64,000 bases of DNA from Sphaerotilus sulfidivorans (lineage in GTDB: Bacteria; Pseudomonadota; Gammaproteobacteria; Burkholderiales; Burkholderiaceae_C): contig NZ_JACCPY010000007.1 in NCBI RefSeq assembly GCF_013426975.1, forward strand, positions 107,711 to 171,710, written 5' to 3'. Under the pieces are notes generated by a model that ran no database searches, was not told where the DNA came from, and was given only the letters and a program-made list of their open reading frames with translations. This document shows positions 56,379 through 64,000 of this stretch, one piece after another. The position numbers were made by a program, and so were the translations under genes. Within the stretch, counting starts at the first letter, position 1. Every line of letters begins with the position of its first letter.

Positions 56379-56411
56379 GCCTCCTTGCGTCCCGGGCGCA
56401 CGGAGGCTTTT
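56379..56411 (+). terminator. Terminator-like hairpin between rpsD and rpoA
   Basis: gcctcc-t-tgcg pairs with cgca-c-ggaggc around a tcccggg loop and is followed by tttt. It would reduce read-through into rpoA or act as an attenuator; rpoA must still be expressed, so termination is probably partial. Confidence 0.5.
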
Positions 56412-56476
56412 CAATGCCCGGTGGGTCCATCAGCCTTATCGGTGTAACGAGCCGAGGGTATTGACAGGAACTTTGA

Positions 56477-57463
56477 ATGCAAACCAATCTGCTGAAGCCC
56501 AAGGCCATCAACGTCGAACCGCTGGGCGGTCACCGTGCGAAGGTGACACTGGAGCCGTTCGAGCGTGGCTATGGTCACACCCTGGGCAACGCGCTGCGCC
56601 GCGTGCTGCTGTCGTCGATGGTCGGCTATGCGCCCACCGAAGTGACGATCGCCGGCGTGCTGCACGAGTACTCGACGGTGGATGGCGTTCAGGAAGACGT
56701 GGTCCACATCATGCTCAACCTGAAGGGCGTGGTGTTCCGTCTGCACAACCGCGACGAGGTCACGCTGGTCCTGCGCAAGGAAGGCGAAGGCCCGGTCACC
56801 GCGCGCGACATCCAGACGCCGCATGACGTCGAGATCATCAACCCGGATCTGGTGATCGCTCACCTGGCCCAGGGTGGCAAGCTCGACATGCAGATCAAGG
56901 TCGAGAAGGGCCGCGGCTATGTGCCGGGCACGATGCGCCGCTACGCGGACGAGCCGACCAAGTCGATCGGCCGCATCGTGCTGGATGCCTCGTTCTCGCC
57001 GGTCAAGCGTGTCAGCTACACGGTCGAGAGCGCCCGCGTCGAGCAGCGCACCGATCTGGACAAGCTGGTGATGGAGATCGAGACCAACGGTGCGATCTCC
57101 CCGGAAGAGGCCGTGCGTGCCTCGGCCAAGATCCTCGTCGAGCAGCTGGCGGTGTTCGCGCAGCTGGAAGGCAACGATCTGGCCGGCATCGTCGAGCCGG
57201 CGCCGCGTGCCCAGCACTTCGACCCGATCCTGCTGCGTCCGGTCGACGAGCTCGAGCTCACCGTGCGCTCGGCCAACTGCCTGAAGGCCGAGAACATCTA
57301 TTACATCGGCGACCTGATCCAGCGCACCGAGACCGAGCTGCTGAAGACCCCGAACCTGGGTCGCAAGTCGCTCAACGAGATCAAGGAAGTCCTGGCTTCC
57401 CGTGGTCTGACCCTCGGCGCGCGCCTGGAGAACTGGCCGCCGCAAGGTCTGGACAAGCGCTGA
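56477..57463 (+). CDS. rpoA: RNA polymerase subunit alpha
   Basis: 328 residues. N-terminal dimerisation domain ([20 protein letters not shown]) and C-terminal domain with [19 protein letters not shown] and [19 protein letters not shown], which bind UP elements and activators. Normal length. Confidence 0.98.
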   Translation: MQTNLLKPKAINVEPLGGHRAKVTLEPFERGYGHTLGNALRRVLLSSMVGYAPTEVTIAGVLHEYSTVDGVQEDVVHIMLNLKGVVFRLHNRDEVTLVLRKEGEGPVTARDIQTPHDVEIINPDLVIAHLAQGGKLDMQIKVEKGRGYVPGTMRRYADEPTKSIGRIVLDASFSPVKRVSYTVESARVEQRTDLDKLVMEIETNGAISPEEAVRASAKILVEQLAVFAQLEGNDLAGIVEPAPRAQHFDPILLRPVDELELTVRSANCLKAENIYYIGDLIQRTETELLKTPNLGRKSLNEIKEVLASRGLTLGARLENWPPQGLDKR

Positions 57464-57570
57464 TCCAGCGCTGACCCGGACTCATTCGGGCGAGCCGTTC
57501 CGGCGGCCGCCCGGTCCCCCGGTGGTACCTGATCCGGCCATCGGCATTAATTCAACGAAAGGACTTCACC

Positions 57571-57969
57571 ATGCGTCACGGCAACGGCCTCCGCAAGCTC
57601 AACCGCACCTCGTCGCACCGTCTGGCGATGCTGCGCAACATGGCCAACTCGCTGATCGAGCATGAGGCCATCAAGACCACCGTGCCCAAGGCCAAGGAAC
57701 TGCGTCGCGTCGTCGAGCCGCTGATCACCCTGGCCAAGGAGCCGACGCTGGCCAACAAGCGCCTGGCTTTCGACCGTCTGCGCAACCGCGACAACGTCGT
57801 CAAGCTGTTCAACGTGCTGGGCCCGCGTTTCCAGACCCGTCCGGGCGGCTACACCCGCATCCTGAAGATGGGTTTCCGCGTCGGCGACAACGCGCCGATG
57901 GCCTTCGTCGAGCTGGTCGACCGTCCTGATGTGGACGCGGCTGCTCCGGCCGAGCAAGCGGCCGAGTGA
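57571..57969 (+). CDS. rplQ: 50S ribosomal protein L17
   Basis: 132 residues. [20 protein letters not shown] and [20 protein letters not shown] are diagnostic. Last gene of the cluster; an acidic/alanine-rich tail follows the conserved part. Confidence 0.98.
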   Translation: MRHGNGLRKLNRTSSHRLAMLRNMANSLIEHEAIKTTVPKAKELRRVVEPLITLAKEPTLANKRLAFDRLRNRDNVVKLFNVLGPRFQTRPGGYTRILKMGFRVGDNAPMAFVELVDRPDVDAAAPAEQAAE

Positions 57970-58012
57970 TCGGCCTGATGCCGCTGGGCAAAGATTTTCT
58001 TTTCGAAAACTC

Positions 58013-58042
58013 TTGCCGCGGCGGCGTCTAAAGGTTTAGAAT
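58013..58042 (+). promoter_or_regulatory. Promoter of the initiator tRNA pair
   Basis: TTGCCG at 58013-58018, 18-nt spacer, TAGAAT at 58037-58042. The first tRNA starts 14 bp downstream. The gap between rplQ and this site holds no ORF. Confidence 0.65.
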
Positions 58043-58055
58043 CTGATTCTTCAGT

Positions 58056-58132
<77 letters not shown>

Positions 58133-58218
58133 GATTCAGTCGTGGTCAGGATATTCGCCAGAAACCTGATGACGTGAAAGACAAGCCAAAAGTTGCTGTC
58201 TTTCGAAGCGATTTCAGT

Positions 58219-58295
<77 letters not shown>

Positions 58296-58302
58296 AGTCA
58301 AA

Positions 58303-58338
58303 AAAAGCCGATTCGATCAAATTCGAATCGGCTTTTTT
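58303..58338 (+). terminator. Rho-independent terminator after tRNA-fMet pair
   Basis: 14-bp stem aaaagccgattcga/tcgaatcggctttt, 6-nt loop, followed by a T run. Because the stem has A-T ends it can also stop the convergent GGDEF gene ending at 58348. Confidence 0.93.
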
Positions 58339-58347
58339 ATTTCCTCT

Positions 58348-59367
58348 TCAGAAGAATTCGACACCGCCGTCCTGATTCTTGGCCTGGAGCAGGCCGCAGG
58401 CGGTCAGGGTCTCGTACGACAGCGCCAGATTGCGGCCATTTTCCTTGGCGTGATAGACCGACTGGTCCGCCCGCTCGAAGGCGCTGCCCGGGGTGTCGCA
58501 GGCATCGATGGCGGTGAATCCGATGCTGACCGTCAGGTGCTCCACCCGCGGAAACGGTGTCTTCTCGACCTTGTCCCGAAAGCGCTCGAACGCGGCCTCT
58601 GCGCCTTGGGCATCGCTGCAGCGCAGCAGCACCACGAACTCCTCGCCGCCGAAGCGGTAGAGTCTGTCGCTGGCGCGGAAGGTGCTCTTCATCAATTGGG
58701 CGACCAGGATCAGCACCTCGTCACCGATCAGGTGGCCGTGAACATCATTGACGCGCTTGAAGTGGTCGATGTCGATGACGCCGAGCCAGTGGCCACCTTC
58801 CGTGCCCTGGCGGCGGCGCTCCATGCCCTCGGCGGCCGAGGTGCTGCCTGCATCGAGATTCAGTGCGGCACGAACGAAGGTCTCGTCGAAGGACTTGCGG
58901 TTGAGCAGCCGGGTCAACGAATCGCGTTCGTTCTCGTCCAGCAGCGCGTGCAGGTGCATGCTGAAACGCTGGATCGCATTCACGGTCCGCAGAAGTTCCT
59001 TGCTGATGACCGTGCTGGTGGTGATTTCCACCACCGCGATCTCGTCGCTGTCGCCGGTCAGCGGCACCAGCGTGCGGATGCTGCCCTGCTGCGCACACAC
59101 CGGCAGCAGCACGGGTTCGCTCAAGGTGATGCAGTGCAGCAGCAGCGGCTCTTCTTCTGCGGCAAGTGGCTCGTCCGGGGCCAGCTGATCGAACTGGCCG
59201 TGGTGGCGGGTCACATACCACTTGCGCTGTTCTGCGGCATGGCTGCGCAGCACGCGCAGCCGCAGCGGAGCGAGGAGTTCAGCGAACAGGTCGACGAAAC
59301 AGCTGTCGAGCGCGGCCGGGTCGCGCTGCCCGGCCAGTTGGGCCATGTGCTCGACAAGGTGTGACAT
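58348..59367 (-). CDS. GGDEF-domain diguanylate cyclase
   Basis: 339 residues, no transmembrane segment. An N-terminal region of about 165 residues (SHLVEHMAQLAGQRDPAALD onwards, GAF-like layout) precedes the cyclase domain: RDSLTRLLNRKSFDE, IDIDHFKRVNDVHGH and YRFGGEEFVVLLR. The GGEEF signature is intact and RASD five residues before it is the inhibitory RxxD site, so it likely makes cyclic di-GMP under feedback control. MSHLVEH at 59367 is chosen as start. The cupin gene lies 38 bp upstream on the same strand. Confidence 0.88.
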   Translation of the reverse strand: MSHLVEHMAQLAGQRDPAALDSCFVDLFAELLAPLRLRVLRSHAAEQRKWYVTRHHGQFDQLAPDEPLAAEEEPLLLHCITLSEPVLLPVCAQQGSIRTLVPLTGDSDEIAVVEITTSTVISKELLRTVNAIQRFSMHLHALLDENERDSLTRLLNRKSFDETFVRAALNLDAGSTSAAEGMERRRQGTEGGHWLGVIDIDHFKRVNDVHGHLIGDEVLILVAQLMKSTFRASDRLYRFGGEEFVVLLRCSDAQGAEAAFERFRDKVEKTPFPRVEHLTVSIGFTAIDACDTPGSAFERADQSVYHAKENGRNLALSYETLTACGLLQAKNQDGGVEFF

Positions 59368-59405
59368 GCGAAGACCTGGGACTCCGTGGAGAACAAGGAT
59401 GGGAA

Positions 59406-59813
59406 TCAGCCGCGCACGAAGAGCGTGCGCAGCGGCTCGTTGCCGAGCTGGCGACTCCAGTGACCGTGCACCGCAGGATCGAACACCGCGCCTGCGGGCA
59501 GCACATCGGCCGAATAGAAATGCTGTCCGGCGCTGAAGATGCGCGAGCTCCCATCCTGCAGCCCGATCTCCATCTGGCCCGACAGGATGAAGACCCACTG
59601 CGGCTCGCCGGTGCAGTGAAAGTCGCTGCGAAATCCTGGCGGACTTTCGCGCAGCTGCAGCTCGCGTGCGGGCAGGGGTGACGACAGCCGTGCGGCAGGC
59701 TTGCCCTGGTCCAGCGCGATCGCCTGCTCGCGGAAGCGGGCACGCCCGTCGCTGTCGGTGAACAGGATGGTCTGCAGGAAGACGGGCGGGGTGTCGGACG
59801 CAGGCTGGCTCAT
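59406..59813 (-). CDS. Cupin-domain protein
   Basis: 135 residues. A single conserved beta-barrel with FHCTGEPQWVFILSGQMEIGL (motif 1 region) and GQHFYSADVLPAGAVFDPAVHGH (motif 2 region, given in parts: GQHFYSADVLPAG). Small cupins bind metal or effector; no substrate can be named. ATG 59813 is used. Together with the GGDEF gene downstream it probably forms a two-gene unit. Confidence 0.78.
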   Translation of the reverse strand: MSQPASDTPPVFLQTILFTDSDGRARFREQAIALDQGKPAARLSSPLPARELQLRESPPGFRSDFHCTGEPQWVFILSGQMEIGLQDGSSRIFSAGQHFYSADVLPAGAVFDPAVHGHWSRQLGNEPLRTLFVRG

Positions 59814-59979
59814 GTCGGAGGTGCGTGAAGTCGTGAACATCCGGGATTGTGCGTGCAGCATGGGGGCAATCGTCCAGGACGAATTGGACCCGATGTGCTG
59901 GGCGCACAGGCTCCGAATAGTGCGGCTCCAGCCGGTCAGACTCGCGGCGAGAGGAGTTGTGCTAGAAAGCCACCCCATC

Positions 59980-60210
59980 ATGATGAGCGACCTTGTTCTC
60001 CAATCCTGGAACCCTACCGATCCTGGCGAGGCGCGTGCGCTGGTCAGTGCGGTCATCGCCCGTGCGCAATCCGAAGGGATCGAGCTGTCCACACCGCCGG
60101 TCGAGCCTGACAACTGCTGCGGCAACGGCTGCATCGGCTGCGTCTGGGACGGCTTCTACAGCGAGCTGGGCTACTGGCGCGACGAGGCGCTGCTGCGCTG
60201 GGCGGCCTGA
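59980..60210 (+). CDS. Oxidoreductase-like domain protein (PF09791-like), copy A
   Basis: 76 residues. The C-terminal half carries CCGNGCIGCVWDGFYSELG and YWRDEALLRW, the pattern of the oxidoreductase-like N-terminal domain (also in human OXLD1). The four Cys in CCxxxCxxC could hold a metal. Two ATG codons in a row (59980, 59983); gagg lies about 25 bp upstream, so the start is not certain within one codon. A paralogue follows 9 bp later. Confidence 0.82.
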   Translation: MMSDLVLQSWNPTDPGEARALVSAVIARAQSEGIELSTPPVEPDNCCGNGCIGCVWDGFYSELGYWRDEALLRWAA

Positions 60211-60219
60211 GGGCCATGC

Positions 60220-60510
60220 ATGCTCTGGCCCGCGATGACACCGCCCGACTACAGCGGGCTGGACGACGAGGCTCTGGCCCGGATCCAGCCGGCCTTGAAG
60301 ATCGAGGCCGAGGCGCTGATCGCGGAGGTGATGGCCCGCGCGCAGCGCCATGCGGTGGCCGATGTGCTCCCGTCGGCGCCGCAGAGCCCGGTGAGCTGCT
60401 GCGGCCGCGGCTGCAGCAACTGCGTCTGGATCTATTTCTACGGCGAAGTGATGTTCTGGCGCGATGCCGCCCTGAGGCACTGGCTGCCTGCCAGACCGGT
60501 CACGGACTGA
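60220..60510 (+). CDS. Oxidoreductase-like domain protein (PF09791-like), copy B
   Basis: 96 residues. CCGRGCSNCVWIYFYGEVMF and FWRDAALRHW align with copy A, whereas the N-terminal half (YSGLDDEALARIQPALKIEA) differs. ATG 60220 is preferred because gaggg lies just upstream; ATG 60235 (MTPPDYSG) is possible. Tandem position suggests a partner of, or spare for, copy A. Function unknown. Confidence 0.82.
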   Translation: MLWPAMTPPDYSGLDDEALARIQPALKIEAEALIAEVMARAQRHAVADVLPSAPQSPVSCCGRGCSNCVWIYFYGEVMFWRDAALRHWLPARPVTD

Positions 60511-60602
60511 CTCTCCGCGCACGGCGTGCCCCGCGGATGCGGGAGTGGTGACCCGTCAGTACCCCTCCACGATCGTGATTCTCGATCGTCATGGAGGAGA
60601 TC

Positions 60603-61160
60603 ATGTTCAAAACGCACGGGCGGCCGAGCGGTTTTTTCGGGGGCGCTCTGTTCTGGGCGGCGCTGCTGCTGGCGCTTTCAGGCGGGTGCGGCAGTGCGCA
60701 CGCGGCGGCTTCGATGTCGGATCTTGAGCGGAAGGTGCTGGCGCAGATCAACCAGATCCGGGCGCAGCACGGCCTGTCGGTGCTGGAGCCCGATCCGCGC
60801 CTGCAGCGGGCGGCGGCGCATCATTCGACCGACATGGCGGTCTCGCGCTGTTTCCAGCATGACGACTGCGACGGCGGGCGCTGGTCCGAACGCATTCAGG
60901 CCCATTACCCGCGGGCGCAGCGCATCGCCGAGAACATCGCTGCAGGGCAGGACAGTGCCGGTGCGGTGGTCGAGGGCTGGATGCGCAGCGACGTGCATCG
61001 CGCCAACATCCTGAGACCGGAATGGCGAGGCACCGGCATCAGCCTGGTCAGCCTGCCCGGCAGCCCCTATGGCCACTACTGGACCCAGACCTTCGGGACG
61101 CTGCCGGCGCCCGTGCCGCTGCCGATGCCGGAGCGCATGAGCCGTTCTTCGGCGCGCTGA
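60603..61160 (+). CDS. Secreted CAP/SCP-domain protein
   Basis: 185 residues. Signal peptide with FWAALLLALSGGCGSAHA, then a CAP domain: LDRQINQIRAQHGL-like VLAQINQIRAQHGLSVLE, RAAAHHSTDMAVSRCFQHD, RIAENIAAGQ, WMRSDVHRANILRPEWRGTG (in part) and YWTQTFG. The conserved His pairs and Glu expected for the family are present. ATG 60603 is chosen over ATG 60591 because ggaggag lies 4-10 bp upstream of it. The last 85 bp overlap the convergent MFS gene. Confidence 0.88.
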   Translation: MFKTHGRPSGFFGGALFWAALLLALSGGCGSAHAAASMSDLERKVLAQINQIRAQHGLSVLEPDPRLQRAAAHHSTDMAVSRCFQHDDCDGGRWSERIQAHYPRAQRIAENIAAGQDSAGAVVEGWMRSDVHRANILRPEWRGTGISLVSLPGSPYGHYWTQTFGTLPAPVPLPMPERMSRSSAR

Positions 61161-62320
61161 GCCTGGTGCGAGCGCTGCAGCGCCAGCGCCCCCAGCAGCG
61201 TCAGCAGCAGCGAGGCGGGAATCAGTGTCTCCACGCCCGCCAGCCCGTAGAGCCGCGCGCCGGACCAGGCGCCCAGCGACATGCCCAGATACATCGCCGA
61301 GGCATTGGCCGCCAAGGCCAGGCTGCGCAATGCAGGCGGCACCAGCTGGATCAGGCGCTGCTGCTGGGGTGCGGCGAACAGCAGGCCGCAGACCGACCAC
61401 AGCATCATCAGCAGCACGCCGGGCAGAGGCAGGGCGGGTGCCAGCATCAGGCCGGCAAAGGCGAGCGTCAGGCCCAGCATCGAGAAGCGAATCAAGCGCA
61501 CCGGGCCGAGGCGGCTGCCGAAGCGCCCGGCCAGCAGATTGCCGATCACGCCGCCCAGTCCGAACAGCATCAGCAGGGGCGTCATGTCGCCGCGGGCCAG
61601 ACCGAAACGCTGGATCATCATTGGCACCAGCAGGGTGTAGGCGCAGAACTGGCCTGCCATCAGCAGCAGCATCATCAGCAGCGCCCACGCGGTGGCCGGG
61701 CGCTCGAGTACGCTCAGGAAGCCCGAGCCGGCAATGCGCGGGCCTGCCGTGCCCTCATCCAGCGCGCGCCACAGCATGAGGCCCAGCAGCGGCGAGCCGA
61801 TCGCCAGCAGCATGAAGACCGTCCGCCACGAGCCGACATGGCCCAGCCAGGCCGCCAGCGGCGTGCCCAGCACGATGGCCAGCGTCATGCCGGCGAAGAT
61901 GGTGGCCAGTGCACTGGCTTGGCGCGAGGGTTCCACCAGGGCCGCGCCCTGGGCGGAGGCAGCCGGTCCGATGGCGGCAGCTCCCAGCGCCATCAGCACG
62001 CGGGCGGCCAGGCCTGCGCTCCAGTCCGGCGCCATGACCGTGGCCAGGGCGCCGAGGCCCAGCAGCAGCAGGCCCCCGCTGATCAGCTCGCGGCGAGGCC
62101 GGTGACCGAAAAGAACCTGCAGCAGCGGTGCTGCCACCGCAAAGGTCAGCGAATGCACCGCGACCAGCTCGGCGATGCGTGCCGGCGTGACCTGCCAGGC
62201 GCTGGCCATCGCCTCCAGCAGGCCGATCACCGCCAGCGAGGCGGTGCCGAAGAGGAAGTAGCTTGCGCCCAGGGCCGGCAGCAGCAGGCGGGCATGTCGA
62301 GCGGAAACGGCGTGACCCAT
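61076..62320 (-). CDS. MFS transporter (AraJ/arabinose-efflux type)
   Basis: 414 residues, twelve hydrophobic segments. LFGHRPRRELISGGLLLLGL after helix 2 and LAGRFGSRLGPVRLIRFSML between helices 8 and 9 are the MFS cytoplasmic loops; WRTVFMLLAIGSPLLGLML is the usual helix 6 region. Likely a drug or metabolite efflux pump; substrate unknown. MGHAVSARHARLLL at 62320. Divergent from a LysR gene with 67 bp between, so probably under its control. Confidence 0.88.
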   Translation of the reverse strand: MGHAVSARHARLLLPALGASYFLFGTASLAVIGLLEAMASAWQVTPARIAELVAVHSLTFAVAAPLLQVLFGHRPRRELISGGLLLLGLGALATVMAPDWSAGLAARVLMALGAAAIGPAASAQGAALVEPSRQASALATIFAGMTLAIVLGTPLAAWLGHVGSWRTVFMLLAIGSPLLGLMLWRALDEGTAGPRIAGSGFLSVLERPATAWALLMMLLLMAGQFCAYTLLVPMMIQRFGLARGDMTPLLMLFGLGGVIGNLLAGRFGSRLGPVRLIRFSMLGLTLAFAGLMLAPALPLPGVLLMMLWSVCGLLFAAPQQQRLIQLVPPALRSLALAANASAMYLGMSLGAWSGARLYGLAGVETLIPASLLLTLLGALALQRSHQAQRAEERLMRSGIGSGTGAGSVPKVWVQ

Positions 62321-62387
62321 GATGGCACGGAGTCTCCGCCGTGCTGACGTATATTGGAAATCGTTTGCCTGTCTAGGAGGTATCGGT

Positions 62388-63305
62388 GTGATCGATCTGA
62401 AAGGGGTGGACCTGAACCTGCTGGTCTCGCTGTCGGTGCTGCTGGACGAGGGCAATGTGACCCGGGCGGCGCAGCGTCTGCATGTGGGGCAGCCGGCGCT
62501 GTCCGCGCAGCTGGCGCGGCTGAGACGGCTGTTCGACGATCCGCTGCTGGTGCCGGCGCCGGGCGGGCGCGGCATGGCGGCCACGCCGCGTGCACAGGCC
62601 CTGGTCGAGCCGCTCCATGAGGCGCTGCGCGGGCTGGAGCAGCTGGTGCGTCAGCGTCCGGATTTCGATCCGCACCGTGACGAGCGCGTCTTCCAGGTGG
62701 CCGAGACCGACAATGCCTCGGTGATCGTCGGGCTGCCGCTGATCGAGGCGATGGCCCGGCAGGCCGGGCCGGGCGTGCGACTGGCACTGCGCGCGCCCGA
62801 TGCGCCCGATGCGATCGCGCAGCTCGAGCGGGGTGACATCGATCTGCTGATCGGCGCCGCCGACCGTGTTCCGGGCGCGATGCGATCACGCCAGCTGCTG
62901 ACCGAGCGCTTCGTGCTGGTGCAGCGGCGCGGGCACCCGCGGGGCAGCGGGCCGCTGGATCCCGAGACCTACTGCCGGCTGACCCATGTGGTGGTCAGCG
63001 CCACCGGCGGCAGCCACATCGGGCTGCTGGATGCGTATCTGGCCGAGCTGGGGCGTCGGCGCGAGATCGCGCTGTCGGTCCAGCATTTCACGCTGCTGCC
63101 GGAGATCGTGCGGGTGACCGATCATGTGGCGACCTTGCCGAGCCGTCTGGCCGAGCGTCATGCCGCGACGCTGGAGCCATTCGAGCTGCCCTTTGCGTCA
63201 CCGCTGTTGTCGCTGCATGCGGCATGGCATCCGCGTCAGCATGCCGATCCGGCCTTGCGCTGGCTGAGGCAGCTGCTGGTCGATGCGCTGGCTGCGCAGA
63301 CATGA
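62388..63305 (+). CDS. LysR-type transcriptional regulator
   Basis: 305 residues from GTG 62388, preceded by aggagg at ideal spacing. Helix-turn-helix: NLLVSLSVLLDEGNVTRAAQ, LHVGQPALSAQLARLRRLF; then a periplasmic-binding-like effector domain. Divergent orientation to the MFS gene is the classical LysR target layout; the 67-bp gap, containing tatattggaaatcg, is the expected operator. Confidence 0.9.
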   Translation: MIDLKGVDLNLLVSLSVLLDEGNVTRAAQRLHVGQPALSAQLARLRRLFDDPLLVPAPGGRGMAATPRAQALVEPLHEALRGLEQLVRQRPDFDPHRDERVFQVAETDNASVIVGLPLIEAMARQAGPGVRLALRAPDAPDAIAQLERGDIDLLIGAADRVPGAMRSRQLLTERFVLVQRRGHPRGSGPLDPETYCRLTHVVVSATGGSHIGLLDAYLAELGRRREIALSVQHFTLLPEIVRVTDHVATLPSRLAERHAATLEPFELPFASPLLSLHAAWHPRQHADPALRWLRQLLVDALAAQT

Positions 63306-63308
63306 AAA

Positions 63309-63330
63309 AAAGCGACCCGAAGGTCGCTTT
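63309..63330 (-). terminator. Rho-independent terminator of tuf-rpsJ
   Basis: Read on the minus strand: stem aaagcgacc/ggtcgcttt with a TTCG tetraloop closed by C-G, followed by seven T residues. It lies 61 bp beyond the rpsJ stop and just after the LysR stop. Confidence 0.92.
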
Positions 63331-63391
63331 CCTGGCAGGGCGTGTCATCAGCGGGTCATCCGCGGCGCGGACGATCCGGTGACGGGCACGA

Positions 63392-63703
63392 TCACTGCAG
63401 CTTGATCTCGACGTCGACGCCAGCCGGCAGGTCGAGCTTCATCAGCGCGTCGACCGTCTTGTCGGTCGGGTCGATGATGTCCATCAGGCGCTGGTGCGTG
63501 CGGATCTCGAACTGGTCGCGCGAGGTCTTGTTGACGTGCGGCGAACGCAGGATGTCGAAACGCTGCATGCGGGTCGGCAGGGGCACCGGGCCCTTGACGA
63601 TCGCGCCGGTGCGCTTGGCGGTATCGACGATTTCCAGGGCCGACTGGTCGATCAGCTTGTAATCGAATGCCTTCAGGCGGATGCGGATCTTTTGCTTCTG
63701 CAT
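63392..63703 (-). CDS. rpsJ: 30S ribosomal protein S10
   Basis: 103 residues. [20 protein letters not shown] and [20 protein letters not shown] are diagnostic. Also NusE, a partner in antitermination. Here it is followed by a terminator instead of rplC. Confidence 0.98.
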   Translation of the reverse strand: MQKQKIRIRLKAFDYKLIDQSALEIVDTAKRTGAIVKGPVPLPTRMQRFDILRSPHVNKTSRDQFEIRTHQRLMDIIDPTDKTVDALMKLDLPAGVDVEIKLQ

Positions 63704-63771
63704 GACTTTTCCTTCGTAAAGAGCGATGCGGCTGGCGGCGGGTGCCGTGGAGTCAGCCGCGGGCAGGGAAA

Positions 63772-63791
63772 GGACGGCCGCGAGGCCGTCC
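63772..63791 (-). terminator. Weak terminator/attenuator hairpin between tuf and rpsJ
   Basis: 8-bp stem ggacggcc/ggccgtcc with a 4-nt loop, followed on the minus strand by tttccc. Probably partial, tuning rpsJ against tuf. Confidence 0.45.
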
Positions 63792-63803
63792 CGTCACACA
63801 AGA

Positions 63804-64000
<197 letters not shown>

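Overview
The window is high-GC chromosomal DNA from a betaproteobacterium, most likely of the order Burkholderiales (Sphaerotilus/Leptothrix/Rubrivivax-like; inferred from ribosomal protein sequences, a GTP-dependent PEP carboxykinase, a proteobacterial GshA of the PF08886 type and an adenosylcobalamin-dependent ribonucleotide reductase). No rRNA, phage, IS element or CRISPR array is visible. Gene density is near-complete and most of the window is housekeeping DNA, with a few accessory insertions.

1-10.7 kb: a bacterial alpha-2-macroglobulin (start lies outside the window) and penicillin-binding protein 1C, which are normally adjacent. Here they are separated by a single 1016-residue NLR-like protein (calcineurin-type phosphoesterase + STAND NTPase + tetratricopeptide repeats). 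Its repeats are almost identical 123-bp DNA units. A REP-like palindrome at the downstream junction encodes the first residues of PBP1C. This is the strongest candidate for an undescribed conflict or defence system here.

10.7-25 kb: bestrophin-like channel, SDR, two DUF59-like proteins, and class II ribonucleotide reductase nrdJ carrying a 374-residue LAGLIDADG intein exactly before its radical-site cysteine. Then come a CheY-like regulator with an MCP/CheZ-like partner, thioredoxin 2, flavin reductase, AmpG permease, M48 protease, and Crp-type and LuxR-type regulators.

25-45 kb: metallo-beta-lactamase-fold hydrolase, exported intradiol dioxygenase, YdjM-like membrane protein, degenerate Mrr-like membrane protein, a nuclease-helicase of DinG/XPD type coupled to a MocR regulator, a GGDEF protein, aldo/keto reductase, prfC, yaeQ, pckG, rdgC, rsmE, hldE C-domain and comM.

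45-48.4 kb: nitrogen block glnK-amtB behind a clear sigma-54 promoter, then gshA.

48.5-58 kb: an 18-gene spc/alpha-type operon (rplN to rplQ) behind a strong sigma-70 promoter, with internal regulatory structures around rpsD. Two identical initiator tRNA genes and a terminator follow.

58.3-64 kb: GGDEF and cupin proteins, two tandem oxidoreductase-like cysteine-motif proteins, a CAP-domain secreted protein, a divergent MFS/LysR pair, and on the minus strand tuf (partial) and rpsJ closed by a terminator. The usual S10 gene string is therefore broken after rpsJ, and the spc operon begins at rplN without rpmC-rpsQ.
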